From contig CP130488.1 in assembly GCA_030522375.1 (NCBI GenBank), forward strand, positions 1,178,001-1,242,000: a stretch of DNA of 64,000 nt. The letters run 5' to 3'. The notes under the pieces were generated by a model, which was given only the letters and a program-made list of their open reading frames with translations, was not told the origin of the DNA and searched no databases. Below are positions 52,775-61,013 of the stretch, one piece after another. Source of the DNA: Methanosuratincola petrocarbonis. Lineage in GTDB: Archaea; Thermoproteota; Methanomethylicia; Methanomethylicales; Methanomethylicaceae. Made by a program: the position numbers and the translations under genes. Position 1 is the first letter of the stretch; each line of letters starts with the position of its first letter.

Positions 52775-53542
52775 TCAGCCCCTTGGCTTCATAGCGTAAA
52801 CAGTAATGCTGGAGAGCTTTCCAGCCTTCTCTTCGGGCAAGCTCCCCAAGTAACCGGACTCTGCCAGAATCCTTGTGCCTTCCAGACCAGATTCCTTTAT
52901 CAGACGGAGATATTCCCCCTTATCGAGCGCTCCAGCGACGCAGGAAGCCCATGCGTCAAGGTTTCGTTTCACATGCTCGGGCAGGTCCCCGTTCGTAACG
53001 ATATCTGAGACCACCATCCTCCCCCCTGGCTTTAGGACCCGTTTGATCTCCCTGAAGACGCGCGCCTTGTCCGTCGAGAGGTTTATCACGCAGTTGCTGA
53101 TGACGACATCTACAGAAGAGTCGCTTACGGGGAGGGACTCTATTTCTCCCTTCCTGAACTCGACATTATTGAAGCCATGCTTTGCCGCAGTCTCCCTTGC
53201 CCGAATCAGCATCTCGTCGGTCATGTCAACACCTATAACTCTCCCATTCGGTCCCACTCTCTGCGCAGCCAAGAAGACGTCCATGCCTCCTCCAGATCCC
53301 AGGTCCAGCACCACCTCGCCCGGCTGGATACCTGCGTGGGCGACCGGGTTTCCGCACCCGAGGCCCATGATTGATTCATTGGGCAAAATTGCCAGATCGT
53401 CCTCCGAATATCCGCCAGTTTTAACGCCCGTATTGCTTCCACCGCAGCCGCACGAAGGGCAGCAGGATCCTCCGGAGGTCGCTATCTTTGCGTACCGCCT
53501 CCTTACAAAATCCTTGACGCTGTTCCGCACCAGAGTCACCAC
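52775..53542 (-). CDS. arsM: Arsenite methyltransferase
   Basis: 255 residues. Methylates As(III) with SAM. SAM site VLDLGSGGGMDVFLAAQRVG and GVDMTDEML. The arsenite-binding cysteines match the family: SGGSCCPSCGCGG at the N-terminus, VISNCVINLS and ASCVAGAL. GTG start with a TATA-like box ~30 nt upstream, shared with the divergent PadR gene. Confidence 0.95.
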   Translation of the reverse strand: MVTLVRNSVKDFVRRRYAKIATSGGSCCPSCGCGGSNTGVKTGGYSEDDLAILPNESIMGLGCGNPVAHAGIQPGEVVLDLGSGGGMDVFLAAQRVGPNGRVIGVDMTDEMLIRARETAAKHGFNNVEFRKGEIESLPVSDSSVDVVISNCVINLSTDKARVFREIKRVLKPGGRMVVSDIVTNGDLPEHVKRNLDAWASCVAGALDKGEYLRLIKESGLEGTRILAESGYLGSLPEEKAGKLSSITVYAMKPRG

Positions 53543-53577
53543 TGCCAGGCATTAAGGATGAAAGGCAACTATTAAAT

Positions 53578-53595
53578 ATATTGGACGTACAATAT
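53578..53595. promoter_or_regulatory. Palindrome between arsM and the PadR regulator
   Basis: ATATTG-G-ACGT-A-CAATAT is an 18-base palindrome with one mismatched pair (G/A) flanking the ACGT centre. It overlaps or follows the TATA-like CTATTAAATA (53569-53578) and lies just before the ATG at 53602, so one bound dimer could control both genes. Confidence 0.6.
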
Positions 53596-53601
53596 GATTT
53601 T

Positions 53602-54000
53602 ATGAGCGGGTGCTGTCCTGAGATACCCTGCTGCTGCGACATGAGGGGGATGCTATCGTTCCAGATATTGTGGCTGCTGTCGAAGCGATCCATGAACGGT
53701 CAGCAGATCTGCAATGAAATCGGGCTAAGAAGAGGGAAGGCCCCGACGCCTGGCACAATATACCCGGCACTCAAGGAGCTGCGGAAGAGGGGGCTCGTCC
53801 GGATGAGGAGATCCGGGAGGGAGACAAGGTACTCACTCTCAGAACGCGGCAAGGAAGAGCTCGAGAAGGCGTGCAGGTACTTCATCAGCGCCTTTGGTGA
53901 TATACTGCATGAATACTGGGAGGTTCTGGACAAGAACGGCAGAACATTGGTATTGAGAAGGGACTCTGAGAGTCGACCCGATGGTCGCACCCCCGCCTAA
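53602..54000 (+). CDS. PadR-family regulator with Cys-rich N-terminus
   Basis: 132 residues. SGCCPEIPCCCDM at the very N-terminus has five cysteines, then a winged helix (MLSFQILWLLSKRSMNGQQICNEIGLRRGKAPTPGTIYPALKELRKRGLV) and a C-terminal dimer helix. Cysteines suggest arsenite or metal sensing, fitting its divergent partner arsM. ATG 53602 gives a leaderless start ~26 nt after the TATA-like box. This role is inferred. Confidence 0.85.
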   Translation: MSGCCPEIPCCCDMRGMLSFQILWLLSKRSMNGQQICNEIGLRRGKAPTPGTIYPALKELRKRGLVRMRRSGRETRYSLSERGKEELEKACRYFISAFGDILHEYWEVLDKNGRTLVLRRDSESRPDGRTPA

Positions 54001-54400
54001 TGCGGCTGGGCTTACGGTTATTTTGGATGCGCATTCTCTGCGTCTGTCCATGCAGCGTTTTTGGAATTTATTGCCTTTTTCAGTGCCCCAGCCTCTTCTT
54101 TAATGATCGGGCATGATTAACGAACGGATCACCAGGATCCCAACCTCAGACACGCTTTTATGACCCATAATGGAAAGCGCCAGGGATTCCGGCGCCGACC
54201 CTACTAACAATACGAGCGAGCTCCAGTGGTCGGGAAAGCGATTGTGATCTTTTTCGTTCCCAGCCTTTTACGGTCTGCTTTCCGCCAACGAAATTGAAAA
54301 AATGTTTTTCCTGGTACTCGACTTTCCTAGGGAGTTTCTTGGGCAGCTCGCAATCCCAAAACTGATCATTTATCCTAAACATCTTGGAATTGAGCTCTGT
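54001..54400. other. Gene-poor 400-base region
   Basis: Between padR and tRNA-Leu. A minus frame 54158-54382 (74 codons from ATG, starting MFRINDQFWDCELPKK) has no recognised family and low support. No RNA gene recognised. A/T-rich spots at ~54050-54110 could hold the padR terminator (TTTTT at 54057-54061 and 54075-54079). Confidence 0.4.
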
Positions 54401-54488
54401 TGGTGCGGGGAGTGGGATTCGAACCCACGAAGGCCTTCGCCACAGGGTCCTAAGCCCTGCGCCTTTAACCTGACTTGGCGACCCCCGC
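54401..54488 (-). tRNA. tRNA-Leu (TAG), CCA encoded
   Basis: Class II tRNA with long variable arm (GGCGAAGGCCTTCG region). Acceptor GCGGGGG/TCCCCGC, anticodon stem CAGGG/CCCTG with loop CTTAGGA (TAG), T-stem GTGGG/CCCAC. Discriminator A and CCA encoded. No intron. Confidence 0.95.
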
Positions 54489-54603
54489 AATTATTGATTT
54501 CATTCCTGACTACACTATTAACTTTTTTCTGGGCTTGAGATTCGGCGCTGGAAAGCTAGGAAGGAAAAATTATTAAAGGCTACAGAGAATTTAGTGCGAC
54601 GAT

Positions 54604-54698
54604 GCTCTGGTCGTATAGTCCGGTCAAGTATACTGGCCTTTCGTGCCCTTTGGCGAAGAGAGCCAGTGACCCGGGTTCAAATCCCGGCCAGAGCACCA
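54604..54698 (+). tRNA. tRNA-Glu (TTC) with a 17-nt intron, CCA encoded
   Basis: Acceptor GCTCTGG/CCAGAGC, T-stem CCGGG/CCCGG, anticodon stem CTGGC/GCCAG with mature loop CTTTCG-A. The intron occupies 54644-54660 between positions 37 and 38. The overall D-arm (GTATAGTCCGG) fits archaeal tRNA-Glu. Confidence 0.93.
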
Positions 54699-54714
54699 GT
54701 CTCTCGAAGGCAAA

Positions 54715-56247
54715 TCACTTTTTCAGGACCTCGGCTGAGCCGGGCGACAATCCAGTCCACCTGACGGAATATCCGAGCCTTGTTAAGACTGGGATTACAT
54801 CCGCGACTCCCAATGCCCTGAATTTCTCTTCGATCGCACCAAGGCTTCTCTCTGTCGACAGTATTCTACGCAACTCGCTGATCGTCCGTTCTGAGATCAA
54901 GTACTTCCCTGCAAGCAAGTAACCCTTGGGAGGCGACTCTGCAAGCCGTTCTACCAAGGTCTCGCAGGGGACCCCCAGTCCCGCAGCAGTTTCAGCCAGA
55001 TCGACCACGTCGGAGACTGGCTCAATTTTGACGTTCTGTAGCCTTTTTGCACCCTCCTTGGAGATAGACTTCTCGATCTCCTCGAGGAACTCAAGGATTG
55101 GCCTGAGCGGGACTTCGTCATCGAACTCGACGATATTCGTCCCAGCTCTCCTGAAACGATCGGCAGAAGCCAGCGACCTGTTAACTGCTACGATGAGTCC
55201 GAACCCAGCAGGCAGTGAGTTCAGCTTCGAGATCTTCTTCTCGAGATACTCCGGAGTCCAGAAGCCGACAATCTCAAGGTAGATCCTCCGTCCGTCCAGC
55301 TCGAACGCAAAGTCCGGTATCAGGATCCCAGCGGGCGTTGATATCAGCCCCGGCTCCCGAAGGAGGGTCCACCGAGTCTCCAATGCCCTGAATCGCCTAG
55401 CGAAGGAGTCCTCCACAAAGCTGTCGTACCCCTCATCCCGGCGTTGGGACTCCGGGAAGGAGATCCCGTCGGAGGCGCTCAGGCAGAAGTCGAGCAGCCG
55501 CTTCCTCCCGAATGCCCCCCTTGAGATCTGTGCGCGGATCTCCCAAGCCTTCGATTCCAAGATGTGTGGGAGTAGCTTGGCAATGGACGTGCCGTACCTC
55601 TCTGTCAGCTTTATCATCGAGGTCGGACCCTCTACGGTTATCGATGCCGAGTCCCCGTCCACCGACCTGATCGAGTACATCAGCCCAAGGCGCTTGACTG
55701 CGCTGAGTATTGAGCGCGGATTTCCTTTAACCGAGATCTCGAGAAAAGTTGCCCGGAACAGGAGCGTCTGGGTCAAAGAGAGGTTGTATGAGGCGAGCAG
55801 ATCATCTGGGGACGGCTCGGAGAAAGACGCCAAGACCCTCTCGTCGGGCAGGTCTGCCCAAATGTAACCCAGCATCTCCTCTGGATCGATCCCGAACCTT
55901 GCAGCAGCATGACCGAGCGCCTCTCGGCGCTTTCCTTCGTCCAAGACTGGCGCGCCATGAGAGAACAAGCTTTCCCTGAGTGCTTGGGGGTCGACTGGGC
56001 TCCTGACCTCGAATACTGAGAGCCTGTCGAGGAGGGCACAGAGCCCCCTTACCACTCTGAAATCGTTACCCTCGGACTCGATCTTTTTGGCTGCGCCTGA
56101 GATCTCGGACTTCTTCTTTCCCAGGCTCTTAGAGTAGAGCGAGATGAGGCGGGTTGCGAGAATCCTGTCTGCTCCTTCGGTGCTGAGGTACCCGGGGCAA
56201 ATCCTGCCTCCCTTGATCCTCGCCACCAGCAATTCGGAAGGGAGCAT
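54715..56247 (-). CDS. bax1: Bax1-like nuclease (DUF790), XPB partner
   Basis: 510 residues. Family long known as DUF790. The C-terminal half has a nuclease-like core with LLREPGLISTPAGILIPDFAFELDGRRIYLEIVGFWTPEYLEKKISKL, where D and E-x-V are probable metal ligands. In archaea Bax1 binds XPB and cuts DNA bubbles for repair. It overlaps the xpb stop by one base (TGATG), so the two are made together. Confidence 0.9.
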   Translation of the reverse strand: MLPSELLVARIKGGRICPGYLSTEGADRILATRLISLYSKSLGKKKSEISGAAKKIESEGNDFRVVRGLCALLDRLSVFEVRSPVDPQALRESLFSHGAPVLDEGKRREALGHAAARFGIDPEEMLGYIWADLPDERVLASFSEPSPDDLLASYNLSLTQTLLFRATFLEISVKGNPRSILSAVKRLGLMYSIRSVDGDSASITVEGPTSMIKLTERYGTSIAKLLPHILESKAWEIRAQISRGAFGRKRLLDFCLSASDGISFPESQRRDEGYDSFVEDSFARRFRALETRWTLLREPGLISTPAGILIPDFAFELDGRRIYLEIVGFWTPEYLEKKISKLNSLPAGFGLIVAVNRSLASADRFRRAGTNIVEFDDEVPLRPILEFLEEIEKSISKEGAKRLQNVKIEPVSDVVDLAETAAGLGVPCETLVERLAESPPKGYLLAGKYLISERTISELRRILSTERSLGAIEEKFRALGVADVIPVLTRLGYSVRWTGLSPGSAEVLKK

Positions 56248-57581
56248 CAGACGCCGCGCCTCCGCCTACTGCTTATCCTAGACTCTTCGGTGAGCCTCGA
56301 GACGACCTCGATCAGCCTTGCCTCCTTGTCACCGCTCTTTCTCAGGAGCCTGCCCAGCCGCTGGACGAACTCCCTCTTCGACCCTGTCCCGCTCAGTATT
56401 ATCCCCAGAGAAGCCTCCGGCACGTCGATGCCCTCATCGAGGACCCGGGAAGTTACAACGGCGCTGTAGGCGCCCTCCCTGAACTTTTTGAGTATCCTAG
56501 CCCTCTCGTCCTTAGGCGTCTCGTGTGTTATTGCAGGGATGAGGAAGGCTGCGCTAATCGCATATACGAGCGAGTTGTGGTGCGTGAAGATGAGGGTCCG
56601 CTCGCCTCGGTTCTTTTCAAGGATCCTCCTCAGCGCCTCTATCTTCGAATTGGAGTTGAGGGCGATTTCCATTGCCCTCATCTTCGAGAGGAGCGCCTCC
56701 CTGGCCTCCGGATCCCTCCCGCTCATCATCACCAGGCGCCTGAAGTCCTCGGGCGAGCGCATCCTCAAACCCCGCCTCCTCAAGAATCCCCTGTAGACGC
56801 CCATCGCACGCACATACTCTTCAGCCTCGGTCGGGGGGAGGTCGACTTGGATCCGCTCGATACGGAAATTGGCGAGGTGGACCCCAGCCATGTCTGAGAC
56901 CCTCCTCTCGTAGACCTTTGGGCCCACAAGGTCGGGGAGCCTGCTGTGAAGTCCGTCCTCCCTCTCGTAGGTCGCGGTCAGGCCCATCCTGTATGGGGAG
57001 GCGTAGAGCTCGGCTATCTGGGAGTACCCCGGCGAGGCGAGGTGGTGGACCTCGTCAAATATGACAAGGGGGAACCTGTTCCCGAGTTCCTCAGCCCTCA
57101 GGTAGGCAGTGTCATATGTAGCAACCGTCAGCGGTTTTAGGACCGCCGCGCCTCCGCCGTACGCGCCCACTTCAGCCCGGAAAGCCTCGGAGAGCCTGAC
57201 TCTCCACTGGTCCATGAGGTCGATCGTGGGGACCACCACTATCGCCGGGCAGTTCGCCTCCTGGATCGCCAACACCCCAAGGACGGTCTTTCCGGACCCG
57301 GTAGGGAGGACAGCTACGCCCCGCATCCCCGCCTCCAGCCAGGCGTCTAGTGCCTCGAGCTGGTAATTCCTCGGGACGAGTTCGGTTCGGAAATCAGGAT
57401 GGGGAGGCGGATCCAAGACCCTGTCCTCGAACTGGATTCCGCTCTCCCTCAGGTATCGTATGATCTCCGGGTAGCGGATAGCCAGGCTCCGGTAAGATTT
57501 AGCGGCAGGATCCCAACTCGAGTGGGGCACGTGGATATTGCCCGACAGCACTGTCCCCTTTTCATAACGGAGGATCAACAT
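56247..57581 (-). CDS. xpb: XPB-type DNA helicase
   Basis: 444 residues. Damage-recognition N-terminal part, then Walker A LPTGSGKTVLG, motif II DEVHH, RED motif in TYEREDGLHSRL, and the thumb and C-terminal helicase with QRLGRLLRKSGDKEARL. Works in nucleotide excision repair with Bax1. Promoter and ATG upstream. Confidence 0.95.
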   Translation of the reverse strand: MLILRYEKGTVLSGNIHVPHSSWDPAAKSYRSLAIRYPEIIRYLRESGIQFEDRVLDPPPHPDFRTELVPRNYQLEALDAWLEAGMRGVAVLPTGSGKTVLGVLAIQEANCPAIVVVPTIDLMDQWRVRLSEAFRAEVGAYGGGAAVLKPLTVATYDTAYLRAEELGNRFPLVIFDEVHHLASPGYSQIAELYASPYRMGLTATYEREDGLHSRLPDLVGPKVYERRVSDMAGVHLANFRIERIQVDLPPTEAEEYVRAMGVYRGFLRRRGLRMRSPEDFRRLVMMSGRDPEAREALLSKMRAMEIALNSNSKIEALRRILEKNRGERTLIFTHHNSLVYAISAAFLIPAITHETPKDERARILKKFREGAYSAVVTSRVLDEGIDVPEASLGIILSGTGSKREFVQRLGRLLRKSGDKEARLIEVVSRLTEESRISSRRRRGV

Positions 57582-57618
57582 CAGGATTCCTGTTGATTAT
57601 GGGTCGGCACGTATAAAT

Positions 57619-58767
57619 CTAGTTTTCCTTCAGCCTACCAGTCCGTTCTGGGATCAGCACGACGAGCGCCGCGATGAAAGTCAGAACGGGGGCAATTAGG
57701 AATGACTCAGGGTAGCTGCCTGAAGCCTGGATCACAGCCCCGAACACCAGAGGCCCCACCATGTTCCCAATATCCATCCCCATCGTGTATATGCTCGAGA
57801 GGAAGCCCCTGCTGCCCGCGTGCGCATGGGCCAGCGCCAGCGTCTGTGATCCGGGCACGAAGATGCCTATGCCTAGACCGAAGATCACCGCATCGATGTA
57901 GAGCCGCAGGGGTTCCTGATTCATCGCTATGAGTAGGAAGGCAAACGAGATCAGGAGCAGCCCGACGTAGGTCATTAGTGCAGGGTTCTTGTCGGCAGCC
58001 CTCCCTGCAAATATCCTCAGGGCGAGGCTCGAGACCGCCTGTATGCTGACGAACAGCCCAATCTGGAGGTCCCCGTATCCGATTATCTTCAGGTAAGCCG
58101 AGAGGAACGTGAGCAGACCCATCCAAGCGATCGCATAGACGACGAGGCTCAAGAACGCGACCACAAAGTGCTTCTCTGAGAGCCCTTTGATCGAGAGCGA
58201 GAGCGACCCTTTCTCTCTCCTGGGCTCCCTGTAGAGCACAAGGGGCAAGAGCAAGAGGATCAATATGGAGGTTATCCCGAATGTCGTGGTGTAGCCGAAG
58301 GCTTCGGCGAGGAATCCGCCAAGGGCGGGACCGACGGTGAAGCCGAGGCCGATCATCAAACTCCTCCAACCGAGCGTCTCTCCCACCTTACCATCGGGTG
58401 CCTGGTCCACCGCGCTCGCCATCGACGAAGGAACGAAGAGGGCAACCCCTGCCCCCTCAAGGAGCCTCCCGAGCATTATCTGGTAGATATCGGAAGAGAG
58501 GAACAGAATGAGGTAGGCGCCTGAGCCGAAGACGAGTCCCAGCACCATCAGCCTCGACCTCGCCCACGTGTCGCTCAGGAAGCCGGAGATGGGGCGGAGG
58601 AAGATTGCAGTGATGGAGATTGCAGATACCGCCAGACCTATCAGGAAAGGCGATGCAGAGACGGTCAGCGCGTACCTAGGTATGAGCGGGACGACAACCT
58701 GGATCAGGGTGAAGAAGAGCATTGTCGCAAGATTAACTCGCCACACCTGAGAGATCAAGGCACGCAT
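57619..58767 (-). CDS. MFS transporter
   Basis: 382 residues with twelve hydrophobic segments and the loop motif GFLSDTWARSRLMVLG (motif A, between helices 2 and 3). A general drug- or solute-type major facilitator; the substrate is not evident. It is on the same strand as xpb and bax1 but has its own region. Confidence 0.88.
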   Translation of the reverse strand: MRALISQVWRVNLATMLFFTLIQVVVPLIPRYALTVSASPFLIGLAVSAISITAIFLRPISGFLSDTWARSRLMVLGLVFGSGAYLILFLSSDIYQIMLGRLLEGAGVALFVPSSMASAVDQAPDGKVGETLGWRSLMIGLGFTVGPALGGFLAEAFGYTTTFGITSILILLLLPLVLYREPRREKGSLSLSIKGLSEKHFVVAFLSLVVYAIAWMGLLTFLSAYLKIIGYGDLQIGLFVSIQAVSSLALRIFAGRAADKNPALMTYVGLLLISFAFLLIAMNQEPLRLYIDAVIFGLGIGIFVPGSQTLALAHAHAGSRGFLSSIYTMGMDIGNMVGPLVFGAVIQASGSYPESFLIAPVLTFIAALVVLIPERTGRLKEN

Positions 58768-59104
58768 TCACCCGCTCGACGCAGAATGGATGATCACAGG
58801 TAGACTCCTTGACTATTAAAAACCCTGCTGTCGACCATCCTGATCTCCCAGAACTGGAATAGCGGGCGACTCAGTAAATGAGCTGACACTAGCCTCCCCG
58901 TGCTGGTTCGATCTTGAGTGTGGCGAAAGAGGTAGGTCATTTGGCAAAAAATTTAAACCGGGATGTAAAAACCAAGCTGAACCAGGTGCGATAGAGCATC
59001 CGTAGTCACAACAGAAGTGGCTTTTGGTCCATGGGGCAGGCTTGGAAAGAGCTTATATTTCTACTGGATCCACTATTTCAAATGCATCCCCTGGAGAGAA
59101 CACC
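58768..59104. other. 337-base intergenic region before orc1/cdc6
   Basis: A usual place for a replication origin, with DUF99 and PolD small subunit close by. I looked for paired origin-recognition boxes and A/T-rich unwinding segments. Only a CCAG-AA-CTGG inverted repeat (58852-58861) and short A/T-rich runs at 58958-58975 are seen. A TATA-like box for orc1 may be TTATATTTC at 59062. The origin is possible, not shown. Confidence 0.35.
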
Positions 59105-60307
59105 ATGACGGACCCGCTAGACAGCCTTTTCAGCAGAGTGCTAAGCGCAAAGATCTTTGCCAACAGGGAGATGATGAGGCCAGATTACATACCGAACGAT
59201 TTGCCGCACAGAGAGGAACAGATACTCAAGCTCGCTGAGATCCTCGCGCCCTCACTGAAGGGGGCTAGGCCTTCTAATATATTCATCTATGGGGTCCCCG
59301 GGACTGGGAAGACGGCAGTCACGAAGTATGTGCTGAAGAAGATCGGGGAGGAAGGTAGGAAGATTGGGGTCAGTCTAGGGGTTGCGTACATAAATTGCAA
59401 GCATGACGACACAAATTACAGGGTGCTGGCTGATCTGTGCGAGGCTGTGGGGGAGAGGATCCCTTTCACTGGGCTCTCGACCTCAGAGGTGTTCAGAAGG
59501 TTCGTGAACCTCGTTGACTCATCTGAAAGGATGATATTCGCAGTCCTGGATGAGGTGGACGCGCTTGTCAAGAAGACGGGGGACAAGGCGCTTTACGACC
59601 TCACGAGGATAAACCAGAGGCTGAGCAGAACCAGGATCTCGATAGTCGGGATAACGAATGACCTCAAGTTCATGGAGTACCTCGACCCAAGGGTAAGGAG
59701 CAGTCTGGGAGAGGAGGAGCTGGTCTTCCCCCCCTACGACGCCTCAGAGCTGGAGGACATACTCAGCAGGAGGGCTGCCGTCGCATTCAACAGGAACACC
59801 ATAGAAGGGAGCGTTATCAAGCTCTGCTCCGCGTTGGCTGCGAAGGAGCACGGCGACGCAAGGAGGGCGCTCGATCTACTCCGAATCTCGGGCGAGATAG
59901 CCGAGAGGAACGGGGACACAAAGGTTACCGAAGAACACGTCAGGATGGCCCAGAAGGAGATTGAGAAGGACAGGGTGGTCGAGGTGATCAGGACCATGCC
60001 CCTCCACTCGAAGATACTAATCCTGAGTCTGAATCTCCTAGGCAAGGGGGGATCGAAGGGCGGCTCGACAGGTGAGCTCTACGACGTCTATTGCACAGTA
60101 GCAAAGAGTATGGGGCTCGAGCCGCTCACACAGAGGAGGATCAGCGACCTGATCAACGAGCTGGACATGCTGGGGATAGCTAACGCCAAGGTCGTGAGCA
60201 AGGGCAGGTACGGCAGAACGAAGGTGGTGAGCCTCAGCGTATCCGCTAAGAACTTGAAGGAAGCGATGCAGGACGACCCGCGGCTCGGGGGTCTTCTTAG
60301 CAAGTAA
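59105..60307 (+). CDS. cdc6: Orc1/Cdc6 replication initiator
   Basis: 400 residues from ATG 59105. AAA+ ATPase: Walker A YGVPGTGKTAVTKYVL, Walker B FAVLDEVDALVKK, sensor GITNDL and an arginine-finger region, then a winged-helix C-terminus (LNLLGKGGSKGGSTGELYDVYCTVAKSMGLEPLTQRR). Binds the origin and loads MCM. Confidence 0.95.
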   Translation: MTDPLDSLFSRVLSAKIFANREMMRPDYIPNDLPHREEQILKLAEILAPSLKGARPSNIFIYGVPGTGKTAVTKYVLKKIGEEGRKIGVSLGVAYINCKHDDTNYRVLADLCEAVGERIPFTGLSTSEVFRRFVNLVDSSERMIFAVLDEVDALVKKTGDKALYDLTRINQRLSRTRISIVGITNDLKFMEYLDPRVRSSLGEEELVFPPYDASELEDILSRRAAVAFNRNTIEGSVIKLCSALAAKEHGDARRALDLLRISGEIAERNGDTKVTEEHVRMAQKEIEKDRVVEVIRTMPLHSKILILSLNLLGKGGSKGGSTGELYDVYCTVAKSMGLEPLTQRRISDLINELDMLGIANAKVVSKGRYGRTKVVSLSVSAKNLKEAMQDDPRLGGLLSK

Positions 60308-60381
60308 TTGAATGAGACAGGGTGCCTTCGACGGCATCGCCCCCTCCGAAAGGCTGATTATCGAATAAGGAAACTTCATAA

Positions 60382-60963
60382 TTGGCGGGTTACTCTAAGA
60401 TAGGCGAAAGGGGGTTTATGGTGGAGGACATCTCGATCTCTGTCTGCGGGGGGAAGGTCAGCCCTTTCAAAAAAGGGACGACCCCGCTGGTGCTCCTCAC
60501 CGCAGCAGGAATCAGGCCTGTAGAAGTCAAAGTTTCAGACGTCGATATTGACGGGATGGACGCAACCGAAAAGATCGTCGGGGCCATAACAAGCAGCAAG
60601 TGGAAGATCCAGATCCTCTTCTCGAGGAGCGTCCCCGTTGCGGGATTCAACCTCATAGACCCCGAAGAAATTTTCAAGAGCACGGGAGTGCCCTCGGTCT
60701 TCGTGCTCGAGGAGGAGCCGGACAGCGGGGCGGTCGAGGGGGCGTTGAGAAAGCACTTCCACGATTGGAAGAGGAGGCTTGAGGTTCTTAGGAGACCAAT
60801 CGGCCCGCTGAGGTTTGAGATTCCAAGCATCGGGGGGGTGTTCCTGGGATGCTTTGGGATCACCCCCGAGTTGGCGTTCAGGACCGTGAGCCGCCTTTCA
60901 GTATTCGGGAAGATCCCAGAGCCGCTCAGAGTGTGCTGCATGCTTTCCAAGGCGATCTCATAA
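60382..60963 (+). CDS. DUF99 protein (UPF0215)
   Basis: 193 residues. DVDIDGMDATEKIVGAITSS, ILFSRSVPVAGFNLIDPEEI, PSVFVLEEEPD and PEPLRVCCMLSKAIS match the endonuclease-V-like DUF99 fold. It often lies near replication or repair genes. Catalytic acidic residues (D in DVDIDG and NLID) are kept, but activity is unknown. TTG start. Confidence 0.88.
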   Translation: MAGYSKIGERGFMVEDISISVCGGKVSPFKKGTTPLVLLTAAGIRPVEVKVSDVDIDGMDATEKIVGAITSSKWKIQILFSRSVPVAGFNLIDPEEIFKSTGVPSVFVLEEEPDSGAVEGALRKHFHDWKRRLEVLRRPIGPLRFEIPSIGGVFLGCFGITPELAFRTVSRLSVFGKIPEPLRVCCMLSKAIS

Positions 60964-61013
60964 GGATCGCCCCCCCAAGAACAGGATATCAGTGTGTCAG
61001 AAAAACGGAGGTG

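Noticed and set aside
54158..54382. 74-codon minus frame near tRNA-Leu
   Set aside because: No family, no clear ribosome-binding site and no conserved pattern; mentioned only with the gap.
58845..58865. CCAG-AA-CTGG repeat as an origin box
   Set aside because: Too short, single copy, and unlike the known longer origin boxes.
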